Assembly (NCBI RefSeq): GCF_023073335.1
Contig: NZ_JADPJG010000035.1
Location: 739,020-803,019, forward strand
From: Bradyrhizobium sp. 21
Lineage (GTDB): Bacteria > Pseudomonadota > Alphaproteobacteria > Rhizobiales > Xanthobacteraceae
Length of the DNA: 64,000 nt
Direction of reading: 5' to 3'
A program made the translations under genes and the position numbers. Positions 45,501-53,807 of the stretch are shown here, one piece after another (positions within the stretch are counted from its first letter, which is position 1; the number at the start of each line of letters is the position of its first letter). The notes beneath the pieces were generated by a model that had not been told where the DNA came from, did no database searches, and was given only the letters and a program-made list of their open reading frames with translations.

Positions 45501-48500
45501 GAACTGACACGGAAAACTTCAGTCAGTCCGCCAGCGCGATCTGGGCTCAGCTCGACTCCGCGGATAGCTCGGCGGGACCCCGGTGGACCTTGCCCAGCGA
45601 TCCCCTTGCGACAGGTCACGCCTGGACAACATCCGACGACAGCTTGTGGATCGCCAATTGCACCGGCCATTTCGAAGGGATCGCCCAATCGATCGGCGTC
45701 GAAAATATCATCGGCAGCCAGTTCAACGACATCCTGGAAGGCGACAACGGCGACAACATCATCATCGGCGGGCTTGGTGATGACGAGCTCTACGGCATGG
45801 GCGGCGCGGATACCTACATCAGCGGCACATCTGCGCACTCAAGTATCTTCGGTATCGGCGGCGATGATCTGGTCGGCTATTGGTACGCGGGTTCGGCGGT
45901 GACGGTCGATCTGGAGAACTATTCCAGAAACACCGGTGAAGCCGCCGACGATCGGTTCTACGGAATCAAAGGCCTGGGTGGCAGCTTCTACGACGACGCG
46001 CTCCACGGCACCACCGGCAACAATGTTCTGATGGGTGAGGCAGGCGCCGATATCCTCGACGGACGCGAAGGCGAGGACACCGCGAGCTACCGCTGGGCCA
46101 TCGAGGGGGTCACCGCCAGCCTTGCCCACGCGGAGCTCAACACGGGCGATGCCAAGGGCGACACCTACATCTCGATCGAAGATCTGCAAGGCAGCTATTT
46201 CAACGACACCCTCACCGGTGACACCGGCAACAATCGGATCGAGGGCCTGAACGGTCAGGATACCCTGACCGGCGGCGGCGGAAACGATACCTTCGTCTTC
46301 GCGCACGCAAGCGACATCGGAGGCGGCGCGACCGGCCTGGCGTCCGACGTCATCACGGACTTCATCCCCGGCGATGTTATCGACCTCTCCGGTATCGACG
46401 CGGTCTCAACCTCGGCTCAACAGGATAGTTTCTCCTTCATTGGAGAGATGGCCTTCTCGGGGCACGCTGGCGAATTGAGGGCGGGCCAGGATCTTGCGAC
46501 AGGCATGACCTACGTCCAGGGCGATACCAATGGCGATGGGATCGCCGACTTCCAACTCGACTTGTCGAACCAGCATCATGTGGTCGTGTCCGATCTCCAG
46601 CTCACTCCCACGACACCTCTGCCACCCGCGATCCAGGGCAAAGCGGTAGATGGCTATCTCGCCGGCGCGACGATCTTCGCCGACACCAACCATGATCATG
46701 TCCTAAATCCCAACGAAGACTCGACCACGACAGACGGGCAGGGCAATTTCACGCTGGCGGCTGGAACAGCGCCTCTGGTCGCCGTCGGCGGAACCGATAT
46801 TGCGACGGGTTTGGCATTCAAGGGGTTCCTCTCCGCGCCGGCCGGCGCGACCGTGATCACCCCCATGACGACGCTGGTCGAGATTCTCGCCGAAAGCGGC
46901 GTCATCGATCCCGTCGCCAAAGTGCTCCAGATATTTCATCTGCCCTCCGATACCGATCTGCTCAACATCGACCCGATCGCCATAGCGGCTGCCGGCGATC
47001 CATCGGCATTCGTCCTGCTTGCGGCCGGCGCAGGCGTGATGTCCGACGTGGCGTTGATCGCCGCCGGCCTCGAAGGCCAATCGAACATGGCTGCGATGAC
47101 CGCGACGGCGACTGCCTTTGCGGCCCTGGCATCTGTCATCGAAGGCAATTCGAGCATCGATCCGACCGATGCCGGACTGCTCGGACAGATCGTGACCCTC
47201 GCCGGCTTGACTGGCGAGCTCGCGGACAGTGTCACGGAGACGCTGGTATCGATCAACGGCCGGATTCTTGCCGCACCAGATACAGCGTCACTGATCGCGA
47301 TCCAGACCAACGCCCAGGGCACTCTCGCCGGCGCCTTCGCGACTCCCGCGGCGCCGACGCTGACGCTCGCCCAGGATTCCGGCTCATCCAGCGCCGACCA
47401 CATCACCCGTGACGCAACCATTACGGTCACCGCCGCTGCCCCCGGTGGGACCCTCACCTATACGGTGGATGGAAGCATCGTCGCCTCCTATGACCCCGGC
47501 GGGCTCACGCAAGGCATCCATCACGTCAGTATCACCCAGACCAATGCCGCTGGATACGTTTCGACCGCCGGCGAGATCACTTTCTCCTACGACACCATTG
47601 CGCCGGATCTGGCATTCGCCGCTCTGTCCGGAGCCGTCATCACGGATAGACCGATCGAGATCTCCGGCACCGTTGGAGCCGAAGATTCCGGACTGACGAT
47701 CTCGATCACCGAAGGCGGGGCGCTTCTCGGCACCGCAGTCGTGGACTCCGACGGCAGGTGGCACACCAACGTCGAACTCCTCGGCGCCGGCAATCACGTG
47801 CTTGTCGCCTCGGCCACGGACCTCGCAGGCAATATGGATCAGGTTTCGACAACGCTTGCGGCGGCTGCCGATCGCTCACCCACCGCTGGCAATGATCATG
47901 TCTCCGCGCAGGAACATACCCCGCTCGTTATCTCGGTCGCCGATCTTCTCGCCAACGACTCCGATCCCGATGGCGATACACTGAGCTTGATCAGCGTCGG
48001 TCACGCGGCGCACGGCAACGTGGCACTCGATGCCATCAGCCAGACCGTTACCTTTACTCCGAGCGCCGGCTATACTGGCGCCGCGGCGTTCGACTACACG
48101 ATTTCGGACAGCCACGGCGGCGTGGCCACGGGTACGGTCGGCGTTGCCGTCCAGGCCGGCACCACAGGTGGCGGCTGGGGCGATGTCCACTACACTTCCT
48201 TTGACGGATTGAAATTCAACCTGCAGTCAACCGGTGATTATGAAATCACCCACGCGACGTCCGGTCCGGAATTCGAGATCCAGGGGCGTGCGGAAGGGTT
48301 GGGCCACGTCGGAGTCAGCTATCTGACCGCCGTCGCTGTCGGGACCGGCGACCATCAGATCGTGTTCGACGAGGCCAAGCCGAGCATGATGCTCATCGAT
48401 GGCAAGGCTGTCTCCTTCGCGGTCGGCGACAGCCTCGACCTCGGAGACGGCGTCGTCGTCGGCAGGGCGACGGCGACGACCCACCAGATCGAAACATCAC

Positions 48501-48820
48501 TCGATTTTGTGCAGCTGGTCGATCATGGCAGCTATCTGGATCTTTCCGTGCATGCGGGCAGTGGCCGTGGGCCCGGCGGTTTCGAAGGATTGCTCGGCGA
48601 CTTCGATGGCAACGCCAATAACGATTTCCGCCTCGCGGACGGCACATCGCTGCTCCATCCGAGTACCAAGATCATCGAAGGGAAGTTTGCGGATGCCTGG
48701 CGGGTCGGAAACGACACCATGCTCGAAAGCCTCGGCAACGAAACCTTCGCACAGAGGGCAGCCGAAGCAGCACACGATCACGCGCTGGCTATTTCCGTGC
48801 ACGACTGGCACCTCGTCTGA
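42545..48820 (+). CDS. Giant subtilisin-like (S8) serine protease with P-domain, RTX repeats, cadherin-like and VWD domains
   Basis: The 2091-residue protein has a subtilase domain with Asp111 (GIFDTGVQ), His150 (NAHGTQVAG) and Ser376 (GTSAATPEVAG). A proprotein convertase P-domain lies at about 485-620. RTX calcium-binding nonapeptide repeats of the GGAGNDTLxGG type follow at about 700-965, with more to about 1250. After these come Ig-like and cadherin-like units, including one with 'ANDSDPDGDTLSL' at about 1776-1870, and a C-terminal von Willebrand type D-like domain at about 1875-2080 (GDVHYTSFDGLKFNLQSTGD). It has no N-terminal signal peptide, as expected for type I secretion, but no type I secretion genes are in the window. 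Calcium outside the cell should fold the repeats. A 360-base stretch of the repeat region is duplicated in tandem. Substrate and role (adhesion, nutrient protein breakdown, competition) are unknown. Confidence 0.9.
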   Translation: MPYKVSVPFPFFDLDFQLSDLQFPELAFGLRDMFGLRDMAPQPALDFSPISLSQPVGIILRPPPFFAQPLWQGDWYLQNNGQSGGTPGQDLNVVPVWQDYTGKGVHVGIFDTGVQGNHPDLRANIAGIPGTNFSSYSPTVEELGNADNAHGTQVAGIIAAANNGVGATGIAYDASITGIRFDTNGTPDYSTLTYFKNFDVTSNSWTDRHAFGLNYNHAPEVTITGAVFAAVTTGRGGLGTIIVAGAGNDREGGSEYVRDVNETEHGVQPFLATDVNAENFNSDPRVITVGAVDHNGNVLDYSTPGAALLVSAFSGLGGTTDNDQRNGTSTAPDGKPHVIGTRDGVLSTDLLGWNGYNNNPSGGLVDGDYALFTGTSAATPEVAGVAALMLQANPDLGWRDVRDILALTARHTGSAINAAPTGFEKYIWTNNGADEWNGGGLHFSNDYGFGTVDAKAAVRLAETWTEQSVSSNQALAAGDFHQPLHIADASYVVNAGGVVHSEEGITRFSINVASDIKIEDLTLTLTSNHANVSDLTIVLTSPDGTRSVMLDQVDNADYQAAIVHGNANPIAFPASGWTMTSNQFAGELSAGTWTVSIIDHNIGYTGDITNARLNIYGSANTTNDTYVFTDEFGTLGNDSTHGFVLFDRDGGIDTINAAAVSTASIIDLENGHYRIAGREYSGGWGTADDFHLHLIENVIGGDGGDALGGNEADNHLQGMRGDDTLRGYEGNDTLDGGAGNDNLDGGAGDDTLTGGAGADVLVGGDGYDTVSYWDSLGVNVNLATGIGLGGDAEGDHLSGIEHVYGSRLDDQLIADSLGDTLDGNAGSDVLLGGAGNDTLNGGRGDDSLRGRAGNDTLDGGFGDDHLDGGTGDDTLIGGAGADVLIGGNGYDTASYSQSLAVNVNLATGIGLGGDAEGDHLSGIEHVYGSRLGDTLTADALGDTLDGNAGNDVLTGGAGNDTLNGGRGDDIFMVGQGGADHIDGGLGTDTENFSQSASAIWAQLDSADSSAGPRWTLPSDPLATGHAWTTSDDSLWIANCTGHFEGIAQSIGVENIIGSQFNDILEGDNGDNIIIGGLGDDELYGMGGADTYISGTSAHSSIFGIGGDDLVGYWYAGSAVTVDLENYSRNTGEAADDRFYGIKGLGGSFYDDALHGTTGNNVLMGEAGADILDGREGEDTASYRWAIEGVTASLAHAELNTGDAKGDTYISIEDLQGSYFNDTLTGDTGNNRIEGLNGQDTLTGGGGNDTFVFAHASDIGGGATGLASDVITDFIPGDVIDLSGIDAVSTSAQQDSFSFIGEMAFSGHAGELRAGQDLATGMTYVQGDTNGDGIADFQLDLSNQHHVVVSDLQLTPTTPLPPAIQGKAVDGYLAGATIFADTNHDHVLNPNEDSTTTDGQGNFTLAAGTAPLVAVGGTDIATGLAFKGFLSAPAGATVITPMTTLVEILAESGVIDPVAKVLQIFHLPSDTDLLNIDPIAIAAAGDPSAFVLLAAGAGVMSDVALIAAGLEGQSNMAAMTATATAFAALASVIEGNSSIDPTDAGLLGQIVTLAGLTGELADSVTETLVSINGRILAAPDTASLIAIQTNAQGTLAGAFATPAAPTLTLAQDSGSSSADHITRDATITVTAAAPGGTLTYTVDGSIVASYDPGGLTQGIHHVSITQTNAAGYVSTAGEITFSYDTIAPDLAFAALSGAVITDRPIEISGTVGAEDSGLTISITEGGALLGTAVVDSDGRWHTNVELLGAGNHVLVASATDLAGNMDQVSTTLAAAADRSPTAGNDHVSAQEHTPLVISVADLLANDSDPDGDTLSLISVGHAAHGNVALDAISQTVTFTPSAGYTGAAAFDYTISDSHGGVATGTVGVAVQAGTTGGGWGDVHYTSFDGLKFNLQSTGDYEITHATSGPEFEIQGRAEGLGHVGVSYLTAVAVGTGDHQIVFDEAKPSMMLIDGKAVSFAVGDSLDLGDGVVVGRATATTHQIETSLDFVQLVDHGSYLDLSVHAGSGRGPGGFEGLLGDFDGNANNDFRLADGTSLLHPSTKIIEGKFADAWRVGNDTMLESLGNETFAQRAAEAAHDHALAISVHDWHLV
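44700..45420. repeat. In-frame tandem duplication of about 360 bases within the RTX region
   Basis: The stretch around 44820-45060 recurs 360 bases later at 45180-45420 with few changes. For example GTGAACGTCAATCTGGCAAC and CATCGAACATGTTTACGGCA occur in both. The period is a multiple of 3, so the reading frame is kept. It adds one full block of calcium-binding repeats and is a recent duplication or gene conversion. Confidence 0.7.
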
Positions 48821-48839
48821 GCCGATGGTGGAGAGAGAC

Positions 48840-49040
48840 ATGGACTCCGCATCGGAAAGCGGAAAATTCGTGATGCGCCCTCCAGACCTCCCACTCGTTG
48901 CAAAACCGCCAACCATTGTCGTCGCCGGCGCCTCAGTGGGCCGCAGTCTGCCGCTCCGCTCCGTTTCGCCTGGGCGCTACTTCGATCACCGAAGCCAAGA
49001 GGCTCGGCTTGAGCAGGACGGCGAACTCTTCCAGTGGTAG
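48840..49040 (+). CDS. Small reading frame after the S8 protease gene, doubtful or truncated
   Basis: The ATG at 48840 follows GGAGAGAG at good spacing and opens 66 codons (MDSASESGKFVMRPPDLPLV...). The first 31 residues lie in the free gap, while the rest is antisense to the conserved C-terminus of the GGDEF/EAL gene. This looks like the start of a gene cut off by a past rearrangement, rather than a functional protein. I do not recognise it. Confidence 0.25.
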   Translation: MDSASESGKFVMRPPDLPLVAKPPTIVVAGASVGRSLPLRSVSPGRYFDHRSQEARLEQDGELFQW

Positions 49041-51536
49041 CGCCGGAGAAAAAATATAACCTTGCGCCATGGTCGCGCCGTTTTCGGCCGCGAACCGAAG
49101 GTCTTCGGCCGTTTCGACGCCTTCCACGACCGTTTCGAACCCCAATTCGTCCGCAAGTCCGAGCGCCAGGCGAAGGATCGTCTGTTTTTCGCGGTCTTCC
49201 GCGACACCCGCCACGAGCGTGCGATCGAGCTTCACGGCGTCGAAGGGGAGCCTCGCCAACGTCGAAAGATTCGAATAGCCGGCTCCGAAGTCGTCCATTG
49301 CGAAGCGTATGCCCAATTGCCTGAGCAGGCTTATTCTCTCGCGCACGACATCAGGATTGCGCATCGCGACCGATTCTGTGACCTCGATCTCGAGGTGTCG
49401 CGGCGGGAAGTCGGCCTCGCGAACGGACGTGACGATATCCTTGATGAACAGCGGGTCCTCGATGTCCGTCGCCGCGACATTTACGGCGAGCACGATGTTC
49501 GATCCGGCCCGGATCAAGCCCCCGATATCGGCGAGCGCGCGCCTGAGCACGAAGCGGTCGATCTCCATGATGAGCCCGATCTCTTCCGCGATCTTGATGA
49601 AGCGCTGAGGAGAAATGTTGCCCTGCTTCGGGTGATGCCAGCGCGCTAGCGCCTCCACCCCCAGGATGCGGCCATCCGCGCAGGACACCTTCGGCTGGTA
49701 GTGGACGACGAGCTCTCCACTGCGGATCGCCAAGGCGAGATCGGTTTCGAGCGCATGCCGGGAACGAGCGACCTCTGCGAGATCCGGAGTGAAGAACGCG
49801 TGGGTATTGCGTCCCGAGCTCTTCGCGACGTACATCGCAAGGTCGGCGCGGATCAGGAGATCGTCATAATTTGTGCCGTGGGTGGGCCAGATCGCAATGC
49901 CGATGCTGACGCCGATGGTGGCATGGTTGTTCTGGAGCTTGAAGGAAACCTGCAGCGTCTCGATCATCTCGCGGGCCCTGAGGCTCGCTGCCTCGACCGT
50001 CTTCACCCCGGCGATGATGGCGACGAACTCGTCGCCCCCGACGCGAGCGAGCAGACATTTGCCGGGAGCGCTCCTGGACGTCAGAAAATTGCTCAAGCGC
50101 TCGGCCACCATCCTGAGCAGTTCGTCGCCAGCCTTGTGCCCGAAAGTGTCGTTGATGGATTTGAAGCCGTCGAGGTCGAGAAAGAACAACGCTCCGCCCG
50201 CTTCCGCGTCGATGAGCGCCGGCGCATCGACGCGCATCTTCTCCCGATTGGGAAGGCAGCTCACCGTGTCGTAGAAAGCGAGCTGACGAATCCTGCGAGT
50301 GCTGGTCCGCAAATGCGTCAGCATTCGCTCGAACGCGAGGCCGAGGCCGCGGACCTCGCCGATGCCTGTTGCGCGGAACGGCACGTCGAGATTGCCACCG
50401 GCGATTTCCTGGGCGGTCTTGGCGAGCGCCGAAAGTCCCTTGGTGAGGTGCCTCACGGCGGCCAACAGCGCGACGACCAAGGCGCCGAGCGCCAGCGCCG
50501 CAGATGCCAGGAACTGCCACATCAGCGAACGCGTATGGGCCGCGCCAATCTGGAACATCTGATCGCGTGTCGTCGTCACGAGCGAGGCGTTCGCGAACGT
50601 GCACACCTTGAGCGTCGCCTCGTAATCGACACAGCGCGCGACGTAGTTGCCGTCATCCGAGTGTTGCAGCCCGGCCAAACGCGTCCTGGCGCCGCTGAAT
50701 CTCGCCCCTTCAGGCCCCGCGGAAGACACGATCTCGTTGTCACCCGTGATGATGACCACGCCCGCATTGGCTAGCGAAGTGAAGTTCTCGAGAGTCCGCT
50801 CCGTGCGCCCGAGCGGTCGGATGGCGACAAGCGCGCCGATGAGGTCACCGAAGTCGTCGAACACGGGCTCGATCGCAGTGTGCGCTATGGTGTGGCGCTG
50901 TGGCAGGCCGAGCGCCGACAATTCACGCGATTTCAGCTCGTAGGTGCCTTCCTCACCCTGCGGGTGCGAGCGGCTATTTTCCTTGAGGATCGCGCCGAGA
51001 TTGACGGAGAGGGCGATACCCTCGAGCGCCCGGTTCAGCGCGAGGAGGTCGAGGGGCGTGTTGGCGCCGATCACACGACCGGTTTCGTCGAAGGCGATCA
51101 GCCGTTCGAAGCCGGAGGTCGAAGCAACGACGCTGAGCAGTTCGCGGATAGTCACATCGTTGTTCGAGGCGACCGCCTTGGCCACGTCGGCGCGCTGAGA
51201 GATCTGACGCAGGCGAGATGCGGTTTCCGCGCCCAGGACCTCGATTCGCGCCCGCGCCAGCTGCGCCTCGCCGTCGAGGCGATGAGCGAGCTGGTCTTCT
51301 GAGAGATCACCCAGTGCTGCAGCCTGGTGCCTCAGTTGCTGCTGCAGGCGGAGCGCCGTCAAGCCGCCGATGAGGCCGAGCCCGAGGACGCCGGTCGTGA
51401 GTACGACGGCAACGAGGCGCATGGCGATAGACGAGGGGAAAATCGGAACCCCGGACGGAACGGCCCAGCGACGCCAGCGGGGTGGCGCCGTCGATGCCTT
51501 TGCAATATCCGCCTCAGTCGCCACCACCGCCAGCAC
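48933..51536 (-). CDS. Membrane GGDEF/EAL cyclic di-GMP enzyme
   Basis: The 867-residue protein has a first membrane segment at about 39-61, a periplasmic sensor region, a second membrane segment near 345-367 and a HAMP domain. Then follow a GGDEF domain (RVGGDEF intact) and an EAL domain (VEALARW, EVTES, DDFGAGYS, VKLDR, VVEGVET, QGYIFSP, all catalytic positions kept). It could both make and break c-di-GMP. The start at 51536 is a GTG with a weak binding site; an ATG at 51422 would start at the first membrane segment. It is convergent with the S8 protease gene. The two could be linked through surface behaviour, but that is not shown. Confidence 0.9.
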   Translation of the reverse strand: MLAVVATEADIAKASTAPPRWRRWAVPSGVPIFPSSIAMRLVAVVLTTGVLGLGLIGGLTALRLQQQLRHQAAALGDLSEDQLAHRLDGEAQLARARIEVLGAETASRLRQISQRADVAKAVASNNDVTIRELLSVVASTSGFERLIAFDETGRVIGANTPLDLLALNRALEGIALSVNLGAILKENSRSHPQGEEGTYELKSRELSALGLPQRHTIAHTAIEPVFDDFGDLIGALVAIRPLGRTERTLENFTSLANAGVVIITGDNEIVSSAGPEGARFSGARTRLAGLQHSDDGNYVARCVDYEATLKVCTFANASLVTTTRDQMFQIGAAHTRSLMWQFLASAALALGALVVALLAAVRHLTKGLSALAKTAQEIAGGNLDVPFRATGIGEVRGLGLAFERMLTHLRTSTRRIRQLAFYDTVSCLPNREKMRVDAPALIDAEAGGALFFLDLDGFKSINDTFGHKAGDELLRMVAERLSNFLTSRSAPGKCLLARVGGDEFVAIIAGVKTVEAASLRAREMIETLQVSFKLQNNHATIGVSIGIAIWPTHGTNYDDLLIRADLAMYVAKSSGRNTHAFFTPDLAEVARSRHALETDLALAIRSGELVVHYQPKVSCADGRILGVEALARWHHPKQGNISPQRFIKIAEEIGLIMEIDRFVLRRALADIGGLIRAGSNIVLAVNVAATDIEDPLFIKDIVTSVREADFPPRHLEIEVTESVAMRNPDVVRERISLLRQLGIRFAMDDFGAGYSNLSTLARLPFDAVKLDRTLVAGVAEDREKQTILRLALGLADELGFETVVEGVETAEDLRFAAENGATMAQGYIFSPALPLEEFAVLLKPSLLASVIEVAPRRNGAERQTAAH

Positions 51537-51799
51537 CCTGAACTTGCGGGGGCCCGGTCAATGTCGCTCACTGAGGCCCCCAACTAAGCGTCTTCCAGGC
51601 GACCTTAGGCGCGTGAACCATTCGAAATCGTCTATTTATCGACTATTTATGGCTGGTTAATTAGCAACCGGTTTTTCGAAACCATCAAATTTTATGCAGC
51701 CTGTCCGCCACAGATAATTCCAGAAGGCACGACGTTGCGACAACAGATGGTTTAGGTTTCTTTGCCAGATTGGCACCTCGTGGTTCGAAGGGGTTTGCA
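51537..51799. promoter_or_regulatory. Divergent promoter region of the GGDEF/EAL gene and a binding-protein gene
   Basis: This AT-rich 263-base gap separates two divergent genes and should hold both promoters. CTATTTAT occurs twice at about 51630-51650, and a short hairpin GGTTTTTCGAAACC is at 51670-51683. No regulator can be named. Confidence 0.4.
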
Positions 51800-52603
51800 A
51801 TGGCATTTGCGAGGATCACGGCGGCAATTTTGGGCTTCTGGCTCGTGGGTGTGAATGCCGCTAGCGCCGAAACACCCAAACTCGAGATCGTCGGGACCGG
51901 AGACGGCATCGATGTCCTGCGCGTCATCGCCGCGAGCTTCATGCAGCAGGAAGGATCGGCACGGGTCGAGGTCCCGCCGAGCATCGGTTCTGGCGGAGGC
52001 ATTGCGGCCGTGGGGGCCGGGAAGGCGACCTTGGGGCGCGTCGCACGCCGCCTGACCGACGCCGAAACGGCTTCCGGCATCGTCTACAAGGCGATCGCCC
52101 GCCTGCCCTCGGCTTTCATCGTCCATCCCGGCTGTGGAGTGAGCGCCGTCACAAGCGATCAGCTCGTTGGGATCTATTCAGGCCGCCTCGCAAATTGGAA
52201 GGAGCTGGGCGGCGCCGATATACGCATCCGCGTCGTGCGGCGCGAGGACCAGGATAGCACTCTCACCGTGCTGCGGGCCAGCATGCCCGGCTGGCATGAT
52301 CTCGTGATCACCGAGAAATCGAAGATGGCAACGACCACACAGGAAGCGATCGAGACGGTTCGCGATGTTCAAGGCGCGATCGGCTTCGCTCCCTTCTCGC
52401 GGCCGTTGGAACAGGGGCTCACGGTGCTTCGCGTGGACGGCCACTACCCGACCGACGCGGATTATCCCTCGAGCGTGGTGCTGGCGCTGATCTACTTAAA
52501 CACGTTGCAGGATCCGGACGCCTTGGCCTTTCTACGCTTTGCCGATACGCAGAAGGCGGCCGACGTTATCACCAGCCTCGGTAGTCTGCCCGTCAAGCAT
52601 TGA
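51800..52603 (+). CDS. PstS-like periplasmic substrate-binding protein
   Basis: The 267-residue protein starts with a signal peptide (MAFARITAAILGFWLVGVNA, cleavage after ASA). The mature part resembles the PBP-like phosphate-binding domain ('IGSGGGIAAVGAGKATLGRV', 'QLVGIYSGRLANWKELGG', 'QDSTLTVLRASM', 'GAIGFAPFS'). No transporter genes are adjacent, so it may be a sensor or scavenging protein rather than part of an ABC importer. The ligand is unproven. ATG at 51800 is preferred over an upstream TTG. Confidence 0.85.
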   Translation: MAFARITAAILGFWLVGVNAASAETPKLEIVGTGDGIDVLRVIAASFMQQEGSARVEVPPSIGSGGGIAAVGAGKATLGRVARRLTDAETASGIVYKAIARLPSAFIVHPGCGVSAVTSDQLVGIYSGRLANWKELGGADIRIRVVRREDQDSTLTVLRASMPGWHDLVITEKSKMATTTQEAIETVRDVQGAIGFAPFSRPLEQGLTVLRVDGHYPTDADYPSSVVLALIYLNTLQDPDALAFLRFADTQKAADVITSLGSLPVKH

Positions 52604-52649
52604 GCCGCCGGGCTCGCTGGCCGCCGGCGCAGCCGAGCTCGGCATCGGC

Positions 52650-53660
52650 TCACAGACCGGGGCGATGAGGTTGCTCCCGGCTTCGCCATAGATGGGTGAT
52701 CTTGTCCATCAGCGATGAGGTTTGAGAGCTCGGCAGGAAAGGATCGGCGTAGCATTGCGCATTGGCCGTGCGCGCCTTGTTCTTCACGATCTCGACGAGA
52801 CCAACCGGGCCGGCGACGTAGACCGTATCCTCCAGCCCGAGCAGGGGCAGGTAGTGCGATGGGCGCCCGGGCCTGATCGGCAGGGTGGATCCGACCTCCG
52901 TCGTCGCAATGACGTCGCGGACACCGTCGTCGATCAGCCACTGCAACGCGGGACGCATATAGAGGTTATCGGCATCGCGGCTGCCGGCGACGACCGCCAT
53001 CTCGCGGTTGCGCTGGGTCGAGCGCGCCGAGCAGGCGAGTGCCCAGATCGGGGCCCAGCCTGCCCCGCCGGCGACCAGCACCAGCGGCCCCTGACCCTGT
53101 CGCAGATAGGCTTGTCCGAACGGGCCTTGCACATGCGCCGCATGGCCGGGCCTGATGGCTTTGCCGATCTGTCCCGACACAGTGCCGTCGGGCAGGCGCC
53201 GGATGTGGAAGACGAGTTCGACTTGCTTGGAGGAACCATTGAGCCTGAAGGTCGGGCTGAACTCGCGCGCAGGATAGCCGGAAAACTTGACGCGCACATA
53301 CTGGCCCGGCCGAAACTCGAGCGGCGCCGAGGTCGTCAGCACGACCTCGGCGATCTCTGGCGAGAGTTCGTTGATCTCGGTGACGGTACAGGCCCGCTTC
53401 ATCGGTTGCGGCAATTCTTCGAATTCGATCTCCGCATCGCCTGCGACCGCTGCCTGGCAGGCGAGCACAGTGCGGCCATGGCCCGTGCCGCCGTCATCGA
53501 CCGAGCCCGAAACGACCGTCACCCGGCAGCTCTGACATTGTCCCGATCTGCAGTCGTGTGGAATGAGGATCGAGCCGCCGAGCGCCGCATCGATCAGACT
53601 TTCGCCGGCGCGGGCTTCGACGGGCTTGCCGTTGAGGACGAGCCGACAATGCCGCTTCAT
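52650..53660 (-). CDS. 2Fe-2S ferredoxin-NAD(P)H oxidoreductase (FNR family)
   Basis: The 336-residue protein has an N-terminal plant-type ferredoxin domain with Cys37, Cys42, Cys45 and Cys68 (CRSGQCQSC...LAC). An FAD-binding domain (PGQYVRVKF, REFSPTF) and an NAD(P)-binding domain (LVLVAGGAGWAPI) follow. This layout is that of reductase components that pass electrons from NAD(P)H to an oxygenase or a cytochrome. The start at 53660 has GGGAGG upstream. It is 147 bases after the cytochrome b gene on the same strand, so the two probably form an electron chain. Confidence 0.9.
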   Translation of the reverse strand: MKRHCRLVLNGKPVEARAGESLIDAALGGSILIPHDCRSGQCQSCRVTVVSGSVDDGGTGHGRTVLACQAAVAGDAEIEFEELPQPMKRACTVTEINELSPEIAEVVLTTSAPLEFRPGQYVRVKFSGYPAREFSPTFRLNGSSKQVELVFHIRRLPDGTVSGQIGKAIRPGHAAHVQGPFGQAYLRQGQGPLVLVAGGAGWAPIWALACSARSTQRNREMAVVAGSRDADNLYMRPALQWLIDDGVRDVIATTEVGSTLPIRPGRPSHYLPLLGLEDTVYVAGPVGLVEIVKNKARTANAQCYADPFLPSSQTSSLMDKITHLWRSREQPHRPGL

Positions 53661-53807
53661 CGCGAGACCTCCCGGCGCTGCGAATTTCTGCGGGCAGGCC
53701 GCCGCTCGCCGAGCCGGAATGCGTTGCGCGGATGAGGGCGAAGCCATGCTTCAGCGCAGGCGTGCGGTGGCGGGCTCCGGTCGCCCTCGTCGCCCCCCAT
53801 CAGGTGC

